Assembly (NCBI RefSeq): GCF_039543385.1
Contig: NZ_BAABJQ010000004.1
Span: 62,001-126,000 of the forward strand
Length of the DNA stretch: 64,000 nucleotides
From: Rugosimonospora acidiphila
GTDB lineage: Bacteria > Actinomycetota > Actinomycetes > Mycobacteriales > Micromonosporaceae
Reading direction: 5' to 3'
A program made the position numbers and the translations under genes. Under the pieces are notes generated by a model. It did not search any database, was not told the DNA's origin, and worked only from the letters and a program-made list of their open reading frames with translations. Positions 32,966 through 41,825 of this stretch are shown here, in pieces; positions within the stretch are counted from its first letter, which is position 1; every line of letters begins with the position of its first letter.

Positions 32966-33721
32966 ATGACCGGGGTAGCGGTGGTGACTGGTGCGGCACA
33001 GGGAATCGGGCGGCGTTGCGCTGAGGTGCTCGCCGAGGGCGGGTACGAGGTGGTGCTGTTCGACCGGCAGCCGATCGACGACTTCTCCGGCGGCTTGACG
33101 GTCGCCGGCGACGTGACCAGCGAGGCGGACGTGGCGGCGTGTGCCGCCGCCGTGACCGAGCGCTACGGCCGCATCGACGTGGTGGTCAACAACGCCGGCA
33201 TCGCCAGCATCGGCCCGGCCGAGGACATGGCGGTGGAGGCCTGGCGCCGGGTGCTCGACGTCAACCTGACCGGGCCCTTCCTGATCAGCCAGGCGTTCGG
33301 CCGCACCATGCTGGCCCAGCGCTCGGGCTCGATCGTCAACGTCGCGTCCGTGGCGGGGCTGCGGGGCGTGGCCGACCGGTCGGCGTACAACGCCAGCAAG
33401 CACGGGCTGATCGGGCTGACCCGTACGCTCGCCGCCGAGTGGGGCGGGCGCGGGGTGCGGGTGAACGCGGTGTGCCCGGGCTGGGTCAAGACCCCGATGG
33501 ACGACGCGAACCAGGGCGAGGGCGCGTACGTGGACGAGGACATCACCTCGCACGTTCCGCTGGGCCGGTTCGCCAGCCCGGACGACATCGCCCAGGCGGT
33601 GCTGTTCCTCGCCGACCCGGCGCGCAGCGGCTTCATCAACGGCACCGCGCTGTCGGTGGACGGCGGCTGGTACGGCGACGGGTCCTGGCAGTCGCTGCGA
33701 CTGGGTACCAGGACCCGCTGA
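32966..33721 (+). CDS. Short-chain dehydrogenase/reductase
   Basis: A 251-residue classical SDR. The cofactor motif TGAAQGIG is near residue 10, NNAG is at about 84, the catalytic Ser is in NVASVAG, and the YNASK pair is at about 150. An acidic residue after the second strand (LFDRQ) predicts NAD(H) preference. The substrate is unknown; homologues include 3-oxoacyl-ACP reductases and sugar or polyol dehydrogenases. ATG 32966 is preferred over GTG 32957 because of the -10 box seven bases upstream. It has no operon partner. Confidence 0.9.
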   Translation: MTGVAVVTGAAQGIGRRCAEVLAEGGYEVVLFDRQPIDDFSGGLTVAGDVTSEADVAACAAAVTERYGRIDVVVNNAGIASIGPAEDMAVEAWRRVLDVNLTGPFLISQAFGRTMLAQRSGSIVNVASVAGLRGVADRSAYNASKHGLIGLTRTLAAEWGGRGVRVNAVCPGWVKTPMDDANQGEGAYVDEDITSHVPLGRFASPDDIAQAVLFLADPARSGFINGTALSVDGGWYGDGSWQSLRLGTRTR

Positions 33722-33793
33722 GGCCACCTCTTCAGGGATGAGCCGGGCGGCGCCGCTGACGGTGCCGCCCGAGGTTCCGGCGGCCGCCTCCGC

Positions 33794-34165
33794 TCAGGCC
33801 TCGGCGTCGGGGCCTCTCGGCGAGTCGGCCCGCGTCGGGTCGTGGCCCAGGGTCATCAGCGTGCTGCGCCACGGGTCGTCATTGATGTCCGACTCGGGGG
33901 CGTTCTGCAGCCTGCCACGGATCAGGTCCGAGACCTGACGCATCGTGTCCAGGTCGGTACCGGTGATGTCGGTGCGCCGCTTCTCCTTGATCTGGAGTAC
34001 CTGTAGCCCCAGCGCGTGGATGTCGATGTCCGGTTCGGGGGCGTAGGTATCCGCCCCGTCCGGGGTGTTGAACAGCCAGTCGCGCAACTCCGGGGACTGC
34101 ATGTTCACCAGAGCGTGGAAGTTCTCCCACGACTCAACAAACTCGGAATCGTTCCTGTTCACCAC
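33794..34165 (-). CDS. DUF3140 family protein
   Basis: A 123-residue acidic soluble protein matching the DUF3140 pattern: WENFHALVNMQSPELRDWL, then LGLQVLQIKEKRRTDITGTD, then MRQVSDLIRGRLQ, ending with WRSTLMTLGHDP. Function is unknown; some members occur near DNA or stress genes. It starts at GTG 34165 after GGGGGTCT. The first eleven codons are duplicated upstream in a separate 12-residue reading frame (34178-34216). Confidence 0.8.
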   Translation of the reverse strand: MVNRNDSEFVESWENFHALVNMQSPELRDWLFNTPDGADTYAPEPDIDIHALGLQVLQIKEKRRTDITGTDLDTMRQVSDLIRGRLQNAPESDINDDPWRSTLMTLGHDPTRADSPRGPDAEA

Positions 34166-34177
34166 GGAAGAGACCCC

Positions 34178-34216
34178 CTACCGAGACTCGACGGACTCGG
34201 AATCATGGCGATTCAT
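34178..34216 (-). CDS. 12-residue upstream leader ORF, duplicate of the DUF3140 start
   Basis: ATG 34216 reads MNRHDSESVESR and stops at TAG 34178. The DUF3140 protein begins MVNRNDSEFVESWE, so the two starts are related by a direct duplication of about 35 bp. The leader stops 12 bases before the downstream GTG and could couple its translation. Whether it is translated is unproven. Confidence 0.4.
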   Translation of the reverse strand: MNRHDSESVESR

Positions 34217-34427
34217 TCGCCCATGACCTCGACTGAACCTGTACCCGATCGACCCCGGCACAACCCTCAGGCCCGAGGATCTCGTCTCCGGCACGGGCCG
34301 GTGGCAGAGCCGGATCCGCCGGCGCTCCGCGCGACGTGAACTCATTCGGGCCGGTACCCGGCAACCCCTGTACGAGCGCCGTCCCGCCGGCCCATCGTGA
34401 CGCCAGTACCCATATTGACCCGACGCA

Positions 34428-34433
34428 TATACT
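34428..34433 (+). promoter_or_regulatory. Candidate -10 element for the membrane-protein cluster
   Basis: TATACT within GCATATACT, 39 bases before the GTG at 34472, in an AT-richer patch. No good -35 is present at 17 bp; TTGACC lies only 7 bp upstream. This is the best promoter candidate in the 306-bp gap between divergent genes. Confidence 0.35.
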
Positions 34434-34471
34434 CCGGCATCGGGGTGGCTCAAGGGACGGGGGAAGCCATT

Positions 34472-35053
34472 GTGCCTGGGTTTGTGACGAGCCGCCTGGC
34501 CTCGTTGCCGATGCGTTGGCTGGGGGCCGGAGCCGGGGTCCTCGCGCTGGGAGTCTCCGGGATCTTTGGCGGTCTGAAGTCGGCCGATCCCGGCATCCCA
34601 CAGCTCAAGCCGAACGTGGTCAGCAAGGACGGCCCCTGGAACGTCAGCGTGATTGCGTGCCGGGTGGTCGACGACCTCTCCCCACTGCATCCGGCGACCG
34701 ACGGCGACCGCTGGTTCATCGTGCTGGCCAACGTCGACGTGACCGCCGACAACAGCCAGAGCGGCATCGGCGGAATAATCCGGTTGCCGAACGTCGCCGG
34801 CCTGGTCGACCAGGCTCCCGATCACGTGCTGCTGAGCCGGGACGGCTCTGTCGTCGACTACCTGAACCCGGGCATGACGGAGCGGATCGGCTTCGTCTGG
34901 GAGCAGTCCAGCAAGGTACCGGTCCCGACCCAGGCTCTGGTGCAGGTCTACGGCGCGACGCTGCGCGACTCCTCGCTGACCGGCGACAAGGAGTGGCTGG
35001 ACTCGTCGGTGCGGGCCACGGTGCTCGCACCGGTGCAGGACAGACGGACATGA
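34472..35053 (+). CDS. Uncharacterised membrane-anchored protein, cluster gene 1
   Basis: A 193-residue protein of unknown function. One N-terminal membrane segment (LGAGAGVLALGVSGIFGGL) is followed by an extracytoplasmic beta-rich domain with a single cysteine and GDRWFIVLANVDVTAD in a Telo/DUF4352-like arrangement of short strands. GTG 34472 follows GGGGGAAG at good spacing, so the longer frame from 34397 is rejected. The stop overlaps the next start (ATGA). Genes 1, 2 and 3 are coupled and share one topology, which points to a single membrane complex. Confidence 0.6.
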   Translation: MPGFVTSRLASLPMRWLGAGAGVLALGVSGIFGGLKSADPGIPQLKPNVVSKDGPWNVSVIACRVVDDLSPLHPATDGDRWFIVLANVDVTADNSQSGIGGIIRLPNVAGLVDQAPDHVLLSRDGSVVDYLNPGMTERIGFVWEQSSKVPVPTQALVQVYGATLRDSSLTGDKEWLDSSVRATVLAPVQDRRT

Positions 35054-36174
35054 GCCAGCCCCCCGCCAGCCCGCCACCGGGCGGATGGCAACCCGGCCAG
35101 CCGGTGCCCCCGGGTTGGGTTCCGGGCCAGCCCCCGGGACCCTGGCCGCCCCCGAATCCCCCGACCTCGACTCACCCGGCGCCGACTTCCCCGACCTCGA
35201 CTCATCCGGCGCCTCCCGTGCAGGCGGGGCCGCCGCCCAGCTACGCGCCCCCGGCCTACGTGCCGCCGCCCGCCAACGTGCCGCCGCCCGCCAACGTGCC
35301 GCGACCCACCCACGCTCCGGCGCCGGCCTACGCGCCACAGCCCGCCTATGCGCCACAGTCCGCTCCCGCGCCGCCGTCCGCCTATCCACCGCCGTCCGCC
35401 TACGCACCGGCGCCCGCCTACGCACCGCCGCCCGCCTACGCACCGCCGGCCGCCGGCGCGGGACCGCTGGGCGACCCGCCCTCCGCCGATCCGGCCGGCC
35501 CGGCCGACGGATCGGCACAGCAGCAGACGCCGATCCGCAGCCACCGGATGCGCGAACCCGGCCGAGTGCTGCGCCGGCGGGTTCTGGCCGCCGCCACGGT
35601 CATCGCCACCCTCGCCCTCGGTGCTCTGATCACCGACCACATCCCCGACACCGACGAGCAGGATCAGCCGTTCATCCGCACGGGCAGCATCGGTCAACTC
35701 GTCAACGCGCGCACCTTCGACGCGAGCGTGCTCTCGGTACGCGGCGCCGCCGTCCTCAACGATCCCGATCCCGATCTGGCTCTCGGCGCCAGCGCCACCC
35801 GCGATACCAGCGGGGTGTGGGTACTGGTCCGGGTCCGGCTGGTCGCGGTGGGCAAGCCGGCATCGGTGGGCTACGCCGCGGTACTCGACGGGAACGGCCA
35901 CGAGTACCGGGCCAGCACCAGGTTCGACCAGCCCCTCGCGGACGGCGGGTACATGCTGGAACCGGGGATACCGGTCGCCGGGGAACTCGCCTTCGAGGTG
36001 CCGGTCGCCGCCGCCACCCAGCTGTCGATCCGGCTCGCCGCACCGCCGGCCACCGACGATTTCCGGCTGGACGCGATGGCCGAGATACCGCTGCCGGTGA
36101 GCGCTGGCACCGTGCGGCAGTGGAAGGCACAGACCAAGCCGGCGACGGTCGCGGCCCCTACGGTGGTCAAATGA
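35050..36174 (+). CDS. Uncharacterised Pro-rich membrane-anchored protein, cluster gene 2
   Basis: A 374-residue protein in three parts. The first about 155 residues form a Pro/Ala/Tyr-rich cytoplasmic region with AYAPPP-type repeats. One membrane segment follows (VLAAATVIATLALGALITDH, about 183-202). Then comes an extracytoplasmic beta-rich domain of about 170 residues (SGVWVLVRVRLVAVGKPASV) resembling DUF4352-like folds. ATG 35050 overlaps the previous stop, and its own stop overlaps the next ATG at 36171. Function unknown; the Pro-rich arm could bind a cytoplasmic partner. Confidence 0.62.
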   Translation: MSQPPASPPPGGWQPGQPVPPGWVPGQPPGPWPPPNPPTSTHPAPTSPTSTHPAPPVQAGPPPSYAPPAYVPPPANVPPPANVPRPTHAPAPAYAPQPAYAPQSAPAPPSAYPPPSAYAPAPAYAPPPAYAPPAAGAGPLGDPPSADPAGPADGSAQQQTPIRSHRMREPGRVLRRRVLAAATVIATLALGALITDHIPDTDEQDQPFIRTGSIGQLVNARTFDASVLSVRGAAVLNDPDPDLALGASATRDTSGVWVLVRVRLVAVGKPASVGYAAVLDGNGHEYRASTRFDQPLADGGYMLEPGIPVAGELAFEVPVAAATQLSIRLAAPPATDDFRLDAMAEIPLPVSAGTVRQWKAQTKPATVAAPTVVK

Positions 36175-36710
36175 AGACCAACTGGTGGCGGCGCAACCGG
36201 TGGGGGACGCTGCTGCTGGTACCCGCGCTCGTCGCGGCCTTCTACTCCCCCGTCAAGGACCTCTACTCCTCGTACTGGCAGGGGATGCCGCACCGGGCCG
36301 TCACCGGCTCGCCCGGCGGCTGGGTCGGCTTCGCCGGCTCGCGGATGCGGCTGGAGCAGCTGGCCGTCGCCCACGGACTCCAGGACTTTCTCGGCGAACC
36401 GATCGTCATCCCGGCCGGTACGCAGGCATGGCAGGCGACAATCGACTTCGACACCCCCAAGGTCAGCCTGATCGAGGACTGCCGCGTGTACCTGGAGGCG
36501 GCCGACGGCCAGACCTTCAGCGCGGGTGCCCCGGAGCTGAAGGGCCTGGACTCCCCGGTCGACTACTGCACCCCGCCCGACCTGGACACCAAGTCCGGCA
36601 CGTTCCAGACGGTGGCCGTCTTCCTGCTGCCGCGGGACGCCCGTCCGGTCGCGCTGCAGGTCACCCTGACGACGAGGATGCCCGCGTACGCCCGGCTCAC
36701 GCCGCCCTAG
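36171..36710 (+). CDS. Uncharacterised membrane-anchored protein, cluster gene 3
   Basis: A 179-residue protein with a short basic start (MKTNWWRRNRWG), one membrane segment (TLLLVPALVAAFYSPV) and an extracytoplasmic domain containing two cysteines (EDCRVYL and VDYCTPP) that could form a disulfide. The fold again looks beta-rich. It is translationally coupled to gene 2. Its TAG stop overlaps the TAG stop of the convergent gene in a CTAG palindrome. Function unknown. Confidence 0.62.
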   Translation: MKTNWWRRNRWGTLLLVPALVAAFYSPVKDLYSSYWQGMPHRAVTGSPGGWVGFAGSRMRLEQLAVAHGLQDFLGEPIVIPAGTQAWQATIDFDTPKVSLIEDCRVYLEAADGQTFSAGAPELKGLDSPVDYCTPPDLDTKSGTFQTVAVFLLPRDARPVALQVTLTTRMPAYARLTPP

Positions 36711-38896
36711 CTCGCGTTCGGCCCGACAATCGGATGCTCGACCGTCGGCGGGTCCACGGCGGGGGCCGGGTCAGCGGGGGCCGGGTCAGCGGGGGCCGGG
36801 TCAGCGGGGGCCGGGTCAGCGGGGGCGGGGTCGGCGGGCGGCGCCACCGCCGCTGGCGGCGAGGGTAGGACCTGAGCCTGGGCGGGCGGCACCGACGGAA
36901 CGGCCATCGGCTGCGGATACGCCGACTGCGGGTAGGCCGGCTGCGGATACGCCGACTGCGGATAGGCCTGCTGCGGGTAGGCCTGCTGCGGGTAGGCCTG
37001 CTGCGGCGGTGCGGTCCGCGGCAACGGCGGCTGCGGAGCTGGGTTCTGCCACTGCACGTTCAACGGGGGTGCCGGCTGCGCGACCGGACGCTGCGGCATC
37101 GCCTGGAGCGGCACGGCCTGCGAGGGAACGGACTGCGAGGGAACGGACTGCAAGGGAACGGACTGTGGGGGCATCGTCTGCGCGGGCACGGGCATCGGTG
37201 ACACGGGATGTGGTGGCGCGGGATGCGGCGGCATCGGCGCCACGGGTTGCGGCCATGAGCGTTGCGCGGGCGCGGACGGCGGCCACCCGGGCGGCGGCCC
37301 TCCGGGAGCCTGGGACGGCCCTCCGGGAGCCTGGGACGGCCCTCCGGAAGCCTGGGGCGGCGCCGGGGACCCCGGCAGCGGAGGCCAGGACCGCGGGGGC
37401 GCGGCCGGCACGAGCGACGGCACGGGCATGGCCGAGGAGGGCATCGGCGCCACGGGCATCGGCGCCACGGGCATAGCCGCAGAGGGCATAGCCGAAGTGG
37501 GCATCGGCGCGGAGGGCATCGGTGCGGCTGCGTCCGCGCGAGCGGTCGACGCGGCCGGCGCCGACACCTCGACCTGTTGAACCCGCAGCACCCGGTCGAC
37601 CGCGGAGCCGAGCAGCGCTACGAGCAGCACCAGGCTCACGCCATCGTTGAACGTGCTCAACGTCTTGGATAGCGGCATCCAGAGCTGCGTCAGGTTGTGC
37701 GGACCGATGAGCCACCGCTCGATTTCCCACAGCCAGGTCGCGGCCGGCTGGATGATGACGAAGGCCAGGCAGAACAGCAGCATCGGGCGCAGGCCGGTCC
37801 GGGTCAGCAGCTGAAGCCCGCGGATGAGGGGGCCGAACCGCTCCCGCAGGCTCGCGCCCGCCTCCGCGCCGACCCTGCGCACCACGCCCGGCATCCTCGA
37901 CCACCGACGATCGAGCAGCTCTTGTAGCTCGATCGCGAGCGGCTCCGCCGGAGCGATCTTGTACCCGTACACCACGGCACCCACCGCGAGCCACGCCACC
38001 GGTACCACGATCACCGTGTCCACCGAGTCGAACAACGTACCCACGATGGACAGGACGGCGTGCCCCAGCCCGGCGAGCGGGCCCAGATGGTCCACGGCGG
38101 CATCGAGCCCGCTCACCAGTCCGTGCACGACCCGCCGATCCTCTACCCACTTGTGGCTGGTGCCGTTCAGTTGCGAGAGCAGCCCGGCGACCAGCGAGAT
38201 CCAGATGACCTCGACGTACGCGCCGACGATGCCCAGCCAGCCGTACCGCTTCGCGAGCTTCCACTTGCCGAGCACGAACCGCGCGACCACCGAGACCACG
38301 ACCACCGACACCACGGACGTGGTGAGCGAGAACGGCAGCCGCGAGGCCACGTCTATCGCACCGCCGTTGAAGATGTCCGCGTTGTTGAACACCGCGTCGT
38401 ACAGCACCGAGTAGACGTAGTTGGAGAGGTCCTGCTTGAGGTACCCGTAGGAGGCGTAGACCGCCAGGAACGGAATGAGCACGCTGCCCAGATGGTCCAG
38501 CAGCGCGCCGCGCGCAGCGGCAGGCGTTCCGGCGGCATCGGACCCCCGGCGCTCGGCCAGGAACAGCCACGGCAGTGAGCCTCGCACCACCCGCATCATC
38601 AGCACGAGGGAGGTCAGCGTGGTCATCGGCACCAGCACGAACACCAGGAAGCCCAGGGCGGCGTTGACCTTGCTGGCCTCCACCGCGGCGCTCGTCAGCA
38701 GGGCGCGGGCGCCCAGCCCGGCGAAGCTCAGGGTGAACAGCGCCGGCCAGTGCCGGAACAGAACCCCCGCCGCGGTCTCGATGACCGCGGTCGCTTCGCC
38801 CAACGCGGTACGACGGAGCCACCATTGGCGACGGTGCGCCGCAGTTGGCGACGAGAGTCCCACGGCCACGTCGGACAGGCTACCGGCCGGAATCAA
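36707..38896 (-). CDS. Uncharacterised polytopic membrane protein with Pro-rich tail, cluster gene 4
   Basis: A 729-residue protein. Residues about 45-460 hold roughly eight hydrophobic segments (for example LGFLVFVLVPMTTLTSLVLM, SVVSVVVVSVVARFVL, LLFCLAFVIIQPAATWL). The C-terminal 260 residues are a Pro/Ala/Met/Gln-rich cytoplasmic tail with APMP, QSVPS, QQAYP and ADPAP repeats. No transporter or enzyme motif is recognisable. It converges on the three membrane-anchored genes, ending inside the same CTAG. The Pro-rich tail resembles the arm of gene 2, suggesting a shared partner. Confidence 0.65.
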   Translation of the reverse strand: MIPAGSLSDVAVGLSSPTAAHRRQWWLRRTALGEATAVIETAAGVLFRHWPALFTLSFAGLGARALLTSAAVEASKVNAALGFLVFVLVPMTTLTSLVLMMRVVRGSLPWLFLAERRGSDAAGTPAAARGALLDHLGSVLIPFLAVYASYGYLKQDLSNYVYSVLYDAVFNNADIFNGGAIDVASRLPFSLTTSVVSVVVVSVVARFVLGKWKLAKRYGWLGIVGAYVEVIWISLVAGLLSQLNGTSHKWVEDRRVVHGLVSGLDAAVDHLGPLAGLGHAVLSIVGTLFDSVDTVIVVPVAWLAVGAVVYGYKIAPAEPLAIELQELLDRRWSRMPGVVRRVGAEAGASLRERFGPLIRGLQLLTRTGLRPMLLFCLAFVIIQPAATWLWEIERWLIGPHNLTQLWMPLSKTLSTFNDGVSLVLLVALLGSAVDRVLRVQQVEVSAPAASTARADAAAPMPSAPMPTSAMPSAAMPVAPMPVAPMPSSAMPVPSLVPAAPPRSWPPLPGSPAPPQASGGPSQAPGGPSQAPGGPPPGWPPSAPAQRSWPQPVAPMPPHPAPPHPVSPMPVPAQTMPPQSVPLQSVPSQSVPSQAVPLQAMPQRPVAQPAPPLNVQWQNPAPQPPLPRTAPPQQAYPQQAYPQQAYPQSAYPQPAYPQSAYPQPMAVPSVPPAQAQVLPSPPAAVAPPADPAPADPAPADPAPADPAPADPAPAVDPPTVEHPIVGPNAS
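36761..36836. repeat. Five 15-bp tandem repeats in the membrane-protein tail
   Basis: About five copies of the 15-mer GGGGCCGGGTCAGCG (plus strand), the last imperfect. On the minus strand they encode consecutive ADPAP units near the C-terminus of the 729-residue protein. Confidence 0.85.
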
Positions 38897-38939
38897 CAGC
38901 CGAGACCCCGGTGCGAACGGCAGGGCCCGGCCGGACAGC

Positions 38940-39980
38940 TCAGACGGCGGACACCTCGTGCACCAGCTTGACCACCCTGGTGAGCACCTCCGGATCGGTG
39001 TCGGGCGGCACGCCGTGACCGAGGTTGAACACGTGCCCGTGCGCCGACCGGCCCTCGGACACGATCCGGCGCACCTCGGCCTCGATCACCGGCCAGGGAG
39101 CGAAGAGGATCGCCGGGTCCAGGTTCCCCTGTACGGCGCGGTCCGGCCCGACCAGCGCGGCGGCGGTGTCCAGCGGGGTGCGCCAGTCCACCCCCATCAC
39201 ATCGGCGCCGGCCTCCGCCATGGCGGGCAGTAGGTGAGCCGTACCCACCCCGAAGTGGATCCGGGGCACCCCGGCATCGGCGAGCCCGGACAGTACGGCC
39301 GCCGAGTGCGGCATCACGAACCGGCGGTAGTCCGCCTCCGAAAGGGCGCCCGCCCACGAGTCGAACAGCTGGACCGCCGACACGCCGGCCGACACCTGTA
39401 CCCGCAGGAAGGCCAGCGTGATCTCGGCGAGCCGGGAGCACAGCGCGTGCCACACATCCGGCGCGCCGTGCATGAGCGCCTTGGTCCGTTCGTAGGTGCG
39501 TGACGGCCCGCCCTCGATCAGGTAGCTGGCCAGCGTGAAGGGCGCGCCCGCGAACCCGATCAGCGGGGTACCCGCCAGCGCGGGGATGAGCAGCCGGACC
39601 GCCTCGGCGACGAATTCGACGGCATCGGGCTCCAGCGAGGGCAGCGCGGCGACGCCGGCCGCGTCGCGGATCGGGTTGGCGATCACCGGTCCGACTCCCG
39701 GCTTGATGTCCAGATCGACGCCGGCCGCCGCGAGTGGCACCACGATGTCGCTGAACAGGACGGCCGCGTCCACGCTGTGCCGCCGTACCGGCTGGAGGGT
39801 GATCTCGCAGACCAGGTCGGGTCGGCGGCAGGCCTCCAGCATGGGAGTGCCGGAGCGGATGCTCCGGTACTCGGGGAGCGAACGACCCGCCTGACGCATG
39901 AACCAGACCGGCACATGCGGAACGGATTCGCCATGACAGGCGCGGACAAAAACGGACTGTTCAACGGTCGTGTCGCTCAT
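38940..39980 (-). CDS. hemE: Uroporphyrinogen decarboxylase
   Basis: A 346-residue enzyme that converts uroporphyrinogen III to coproporphyrinogen III, the substrate of the HemG/HemQ branch at 31-33 kb. The N-terminal signature WFMRQAGRSLPEYR contains the conserved arginines. LFSDIVVPLAAAGVD carries the substrate-binding Asp, and GFAGAPFTLASYLIEGG and FNLGHGVPPDT are the remaining hallmarks. Length is typical. It starts at ATG 39980 and is divergent from the DUF3000 gene, an arrangement common in actinobacteria. Confidence 0.96.
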   Translation of the reverse strand: MSDTTVEQSVFVRACHGESVPHVPVWFMRQAGRSLPEYRSIRSGTPMLEACRRPDLVCEITLQPVRRHSVDAAVLFSDIVVPLAAAGVDLDIKPGVGPVIANPIRDAAGVAALPSLEPDAVEFVAEAVRLLIPALAGTPLIGFAGAPFTLASYLIEGGPSRTYERTKALMHGAPDVWHALCSRLAEITLAFLRVQVSAGVSAVQLFDSWAGALSEADYRRFVMPHSAAVLSGLADAGVPRIHFGVGTAHLLPAMAEAGADVMGVDWRTPLDTAAALVGPDRAVQGNLDPAILFAPWPVIEAEVRRIVSEGRSAHGHVFNLGHGVPPDTDPEVLTRVVKLVHEVSAV

Positions 39981-40054
39981 CGCGGCCCATCATCGCACGG
40001 GTTACTCAAGGGGTGATCGGCGCGCCGTGGGGGCTCCCACGGCGGTAATCGCAA

Positions 40055-40060
40055 TAGGCT
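40055..40060 (+). promoter_or_regulatory. -10 element, leaderless DUF3000 start
   Basis: TAGGCT ends six bases before ATG 40067, the same spacing and hexamer as at hemG. Transcription is expected to begin at the start codon. Confidence 0.55.
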
Positions 40061-40066
40061 GCCAAC

Positions 40067-40636
40067 ATGGCGCCCTCGTCCGTACTTCCAGAGACGTTCG
40101 CGCGCGCCGTCAGTACGCTGCGGTCGGTCGCCGCGCGGCCAGAGATCGTGATTGAGGATCTCGCCGCCCCCACCCGGCTGGCACCGTACGCGCACGCCTT
40201 CGCCGGCACGGTCAGCCGAGCCGGCGACGAGGTGGCGACCGGCCGGCTCGTGCTACTCCACGATCCGGCCGGCCAGGACGCATGGGACGGCACGCTGCGA
40301 TTGGTCACCTACCTCACGGCCGAGCTCGAGCCCGAGCTGGCCGGTGATCCGCTGCTGCCCGCGGTGGGCTGGAGCTGGCTGACCGACGCGCTGACCACGC
40401 ACGGCGCCGGCTACACGGCCATCGGTGGCACCGTCACCCAGACCACCTCGACCCGGTTCGGCGACCTGGCCGGGCCGCCGACAAGCGCCGACCTGGAGAT
40501 CCGGGCGTCCTGGACCCCGCTGGACCGCGACCTCGGCGGCCATTGCTCGGCGTGGTTCACGCTGCTCGCCTCGACGGCCGGCCTGCCGCCCCCGGGGGTC
40601 ACCGCGCTGGCCTGGCCGGCCGCCCACGGAACCTGA
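40067..40636 (+). CDS. DUF3000 family protein
   Basis: A 189-residue soluble actinobacterial protein matching DUF3000. It begins PETFARAVSTLRSVAARPEI; the centre is TYLTAELEPELAGDPLLPAVGWSWLTDAL and the end is CSAWFTLLASTAGLPPPGV. Function is unknown. It commonly sits between hemE and the ribonuclease D gene in this phylum, as here. There are no membrane segments or metal motifs. Confidence 0.86.
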   Translation: MAPSSVLPETFARAVSTLRSVAARPEIVIEDLAAPTRLAPYAHAFAGTVSRAGDEVATGRLVLLHDPAGQDAWDGTLRLVTYLTAELEPELAGDPLLPAVGWSWLTDALTTHGAGYTAIGGTVTQTTSTRFGDLAGPPTSADLEIRASWTPLDRDLGGHCSAWFTLLASTAGLPPPGVTALAWPAAHGT

Positions 40637-40651
40637 GGCGCTGGCCCACCG

Positions 40652-41674
40652 TCAGTTGTTCAGGTAGCTCTCCGCCTGGTCGCAGATCGGGTCGGCCTGA
40701 TCCAGCAGCTTGTTCGCCGTGGTCGTGTCGCCCCGCAACTCCGCGTTCACCGCCTGCCCGGACAGGTCCAGGCAGTTCGCGATCACCCGCATCTCCTGGT
40801 GCAGTTCGTTCACCTCGCTCGCCGAACCATCGGCCAGCTGCGTCTCCAGCTTGAGCTGAGCCTCCAGGTTGTTCAGCTGATCGGTCGCGACGCCGAGCTG
40901 GCTCTGCTGAGCCGCGATCGTGGCGTTGCGGGCCCGCAGCTGCTTGCCGTCCGTGCTGGTCTTGCTGACCAGCAGCCCCAGCATCACGACCGCGGCGACG
41001 AGGAACAGGGCGGTCAACCCGGCGAAGATCGGTACCGCGGCATTCCGCCGGGCCGGCGGCTGGCCGTACCCGGGCGGTGGGAAGCCCGGCGGCATGCCTC
41101 CCGCCGGGTACCCGGCGCCGGAGGTGGGCGGGGCGCTCGCCACCGGTACGGCCGAGACCGGCGGGTACCCGGCCGGGGGCGTGGCGTCGGCGGGGCCGGG
41201 TACCGGGGCGGCTCCGGTCCCGTAGCCGTAGGTCGGCGCATCGGGTGGGCTGGGTGGCGCGGAGACCGGCTGGCCGAACGCCCGGGGCTGGCCGAACCCC
41301 GGCTGCGGGCCGAACCCCGGCGGCTGCGCGGGGGGCTGGCCGGATGCCGGCTGCGCGGGCGGCAGCAGGGCGGGGGCGGGCGGTTCGCCGGCCGGGGTCA
41401 CGGCGGCGGGCACGGCAGTGCCGGCGGGCACGGTGGGATCGGCGGGCACGGTGGGATCGGTCGGGTTGGCCCGCTCGGTCGATCCGGCGACCGGCGCCGG
41501 CCTACCCCACAGGAGGTCCTCCAACGACGAATCGGCCGCGGCGGCCGGGTCGGAGTCAGTCGGCTCGGGGCTGGTGGGCGCCGGGTTGGCCGGCTCGGTG
41601 CGGTCCGAGGGTCTGTGGGCTGGGGTACCGCCGGCGGGTTGGTCGCCGTCCGGTGCGGTTCCGAGGTGCGACAT
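40652..41674 (-). CDS. Pro-rich single-pass membrane protein with coiled coil
   Basis: A 340-residue protein. The first 210 residues are low-complexity and rich in Pro, Ala, Thr and Gly with GFGQP/QPPGF repeats. A single membrane segment follows (AVPIFAGLTALFLVAAVVMLGLLV, about 212-235). The outer part (about 105 residues) is a coiled coil (LRARNATIAAQQSQLGVATDQLNNLEAQLKLETQL) ending in a helical module with two cysteines. No family is recognised. It converges on DUF3000 with 15 bp between stops. It may be an envelope or division-related scaffold; that is speculation from architecture. Confidence 0.65.
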   Translation of the reverse strand: MSHLGTAPDGDQPAGGTPAHRPSDRTEPANPAPTSPEPTDSDPAAAADSSLEDLLWGRPAPVAGSTERANPTDPTVPADPTVPAGTAVPAAVTPAGEPPAPALLPPAQPASGQPPAQPPGFGPQPGFGQPRAFGQPVSAPPSPPDAPTYGYGTGAAPVPGPADATPPAGYPPVSAVPVASAPPTSGAGYPAGGMPPGFPPPGYGQPPARRNAAVPIFAGLTALFLVAAVVMLGLLVSKTSTDGKQLRARNATIAAQQSQLGVATDQLNNLEAQLKLETQLADGSASEVNELHQEMRVIANCLDLSGQAVNAELRGDTTTANKLLDQADPICDQAESYLNN

Positions 41675-41825
41675 GCTTCCTCCAGGTCGACCGCCGCCGG
41701 CGCTCCGGCGGCGGGCAGTAGGTGCCGCGATCAGCAGTTGGCGGTTGACGGGCGACCGCGGCGATCGAACTGGCCGGGCCGGCGTCCTCGGCGTCGTCGG
41801 GCGAGGCGGGCGTGGCGGGCTTACC

